From positions 1-64,000 of the forward strand of contig NZ_SBIK01000009.1 of NCBI RefSeq assembly GCF_006503695.1: DNA of 64,000 nucleotides. The letters run 5' to 3'. Below, piece after piece: positions 63,051 through 64,000 of this stretch. A program made the translations under genes and the position numbers. This stretch comes from Tepidiphilus succinatimandens. GTDB lineage: Bacteria; Pseudomonadota; Gammaproteobacteria; Burkholderiales; Rhodocyclaceae. The notes under the pieces are model-generated. The model saw only the letters and a program-made list of their open reading frames with translations, had not been told where the DNA came from and did not search any database. Within the stretch, counting starts at the first letter, position 1, and each line of letters starts with the position of its first letter.

Positions 63051-64000
63051 ATGGACGCCCAAGCGATCAACGAACTCGAAGCCCGCATCCACGGCCTGGC
63101 CGAGCGCGGTGCCGACTTACGGAGGTATCTTTGACTACGCCGAGAAGAAAAGCCGGCTCGAAGAAGTCAACCGCGCCCTCGAAGACCCGGCGGTGTGGAA
63201 CGACCCCGAGCAGGCGCAGAAACTCGGCAAGGAAAAGCGCGCGCTCGAAGACGTCGTCCTGACGCTCGAAGAGGTGGCCGACTCGGCCCAGGCGCTCGCC
63301 GAGCTCTTCGAGCTCGCCAAGGAAGAGGGCGACGAAACCTCGCTCGAGCAGCTCATCCCCGAAGTCGAAGCGGTCGAAGCCAGGCTGCACGAACTCGAGC
63401 TGCGCCGGATGTTCTCCGACCCCATGGATCCGGGCAACTGCTTCATCGAGATCCAGGCCGGAGCCGGCGGTACCGAAGCGCAGGACTGGGCGGCGATGCT
63501 CGAACGCATGTACCTGCGCTACTGCGAGCGCAAGGGCTTCCAGACCGAGCTGCTCGAAGAATCCGAGGGGGAAGTGGCCGGCATCAAGGGAGCGACCATC
63601 AAGGTCTCCGGCCCCTATGCCTACGGGCACCTGCGCACCGAGACCGGCATCCACCGGCTGGTACGCAAGAGCCCGTTCGACTCCAACGCCCGGCGTCACA
63701 CCAGCTTCGCCTCGGTCTTCGTCTACCCCGAAGTCGACGACTCCATCGAGATCGAGATCAACCCGGCGGATCTGCGCATCGACACCTACCGCGCCTCGGG
63801 CGCCGGCGGGCAGCACGTCAACCGCACCGATTCGGCCGTGCGCATCACGCACCTGCCCACGGGCATCGTCGTGCAGTGCCAGAACGACCGCTCGCAGCAC
63901 AAGAACAAGGCCGCGGCCATGTCCATGCTGCGTGCCCGGCTCTACGAACACGAGCTGCGCAAGCGCCGCGAGGAACAGCAAAAGCTCGAAGAGAGCAAGA
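63051..64000 (+). CDS. prfB: Peptide chain release factor 2 with programmed +1 frameshift (partial)
   Basis: RF2 ends translation at UGA and UAA. The first 27 codons from ATG 63051 end at an in-frame TGA (63132-63134) within CTT TGA C. An internal Shine-Dalgarno-like AGG of CGGAGG lies a few bases before it. A +1 slip at CTT restores the frame as GAC TAC GCC and gives the canonical [12 protein letters not shown]. Codon recognition motif SPF (RKSPFDS) and the catalytic GGQ (AGAGG-type SGAGGQHVN) are present. This is autoregulation: scarce RF2 stalls at UGA and promotes the slip. The gene runs off the right edge. Confidence 0.96.

Noticed and set aside
63132-63134. In-frame TGA in prfB as a nonsense mutation
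   Set aside because: It is the conserved programmed frameshift site of RF2, with the expected CTT TGA C context.
1-64000. CRISPR array, prophage, insertion sequence or integrative element
   Set aside because: No regularly spaced repeats, transposase, integrase or phage genes were found; all genes look like native core chromosome apart from the unexplained left-edge junction.

Overview
The window is a dense, high-GC stretch of proteobacterial core chromosome. Gene content and order point to a betaproteobacterium, with a Rhodocyclales- or Hydrogenophilales-like gene mix. Supporting features are a DUF2863 protein, an lptD-surA-pdxA-rsmA block, ppsA/ppsR, an AMP-ligase/actP pair, an rpfE-like gene coupled to recJ, and a prfB with a programmed frameshift. 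The genus cannot be fixed from the sequence alone. I see no rRNA, CRISPR array, insertion sequence, phage or integrase. Packing is very tight: at least eleven neighbouring same-strand gene pairs share a 4-base ATGA stop/start overlap, and two convergent pairs overlap by 4 bases.

Layout. 1-2.8 kb (minus): an ODP-type di-iron metallo-beta-lactamase-fold protein is translationally coupled to a GGDEF-EAL protein whose EAL domain is cut off; the left-edge sequence past the break is foreign to that gene. 2.9-4.2 kb (plus): thyA-folA. 4.2-9.9 kb (minus): a biodegradative-type arginine decarboxylase, an orphan periplasmic binding protein and a full membrane GGDEF-EAL protein, closely spaced. 10.0-11.7 kb (minus): dcd and mrp/apbC. 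11.85-14.8 kb (plus): a squalene-synthase-like/HpnE-like pair with altered active-site motifs, then an EamA transporter. 14.8-18.4 kb: two head-to-head pairs, ybbA/tesA (start codons overlap on one CATG) and selD/selU (22 bases apart). 18.4-22.3 kb: an AMP-dependent acyl-CoA ligase divergent from yjcH-actP. 22.3-29.6 kb: rmuC, a DUF2892 protein, and lptD-surA-pdxA-rsmA. 29.6-33.9 kb (plus): amgK-murU-pepP-ubiH. 34.1-42.5 kb (plus): a soluble diguanylate cyclase, maeB, a quinone oxidoreductase and dnaE. 42.5-48.4 kb (minus): sbcD-sbcC and ampG, with a possible small membrane ORF coupled to ampG. 48.7-52.1 kb: a thioredoxin-TPR protein, then tRNA-Arg(ACG) with its own consensus promoter nested in the 3' end of ppsA. 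52.2-58.2 kb (plus): ppsR, DUF2863, comEC, an alpha/beta hydrolase and DUF2062. 58.3-60.2 kb (minus): lolC-lolD. 60.3-64 kb (plus): rpfE-like, recJ and prfB (runs off the right edge).

Themes. Envelope biogenesis is prominent (lptD, surA, lolCD, amgK/murU, ampG). AmgK, MurU and AmpG are three steps of the muropeptide recycling route that bypasses de novo UDP-MurNAc synthesis. Three GGDEF proteins occur within 35 kb. Two of them sit directly downstream of a candidate sensor protein: a di-iron ODP-like protein in one case, a periplasmic ligand-binding protein in the other. These two sensor/c-di-GMP modules are the best candidates for an under-described system here. The divergent HpnD/HpnE-like pair is the next best.
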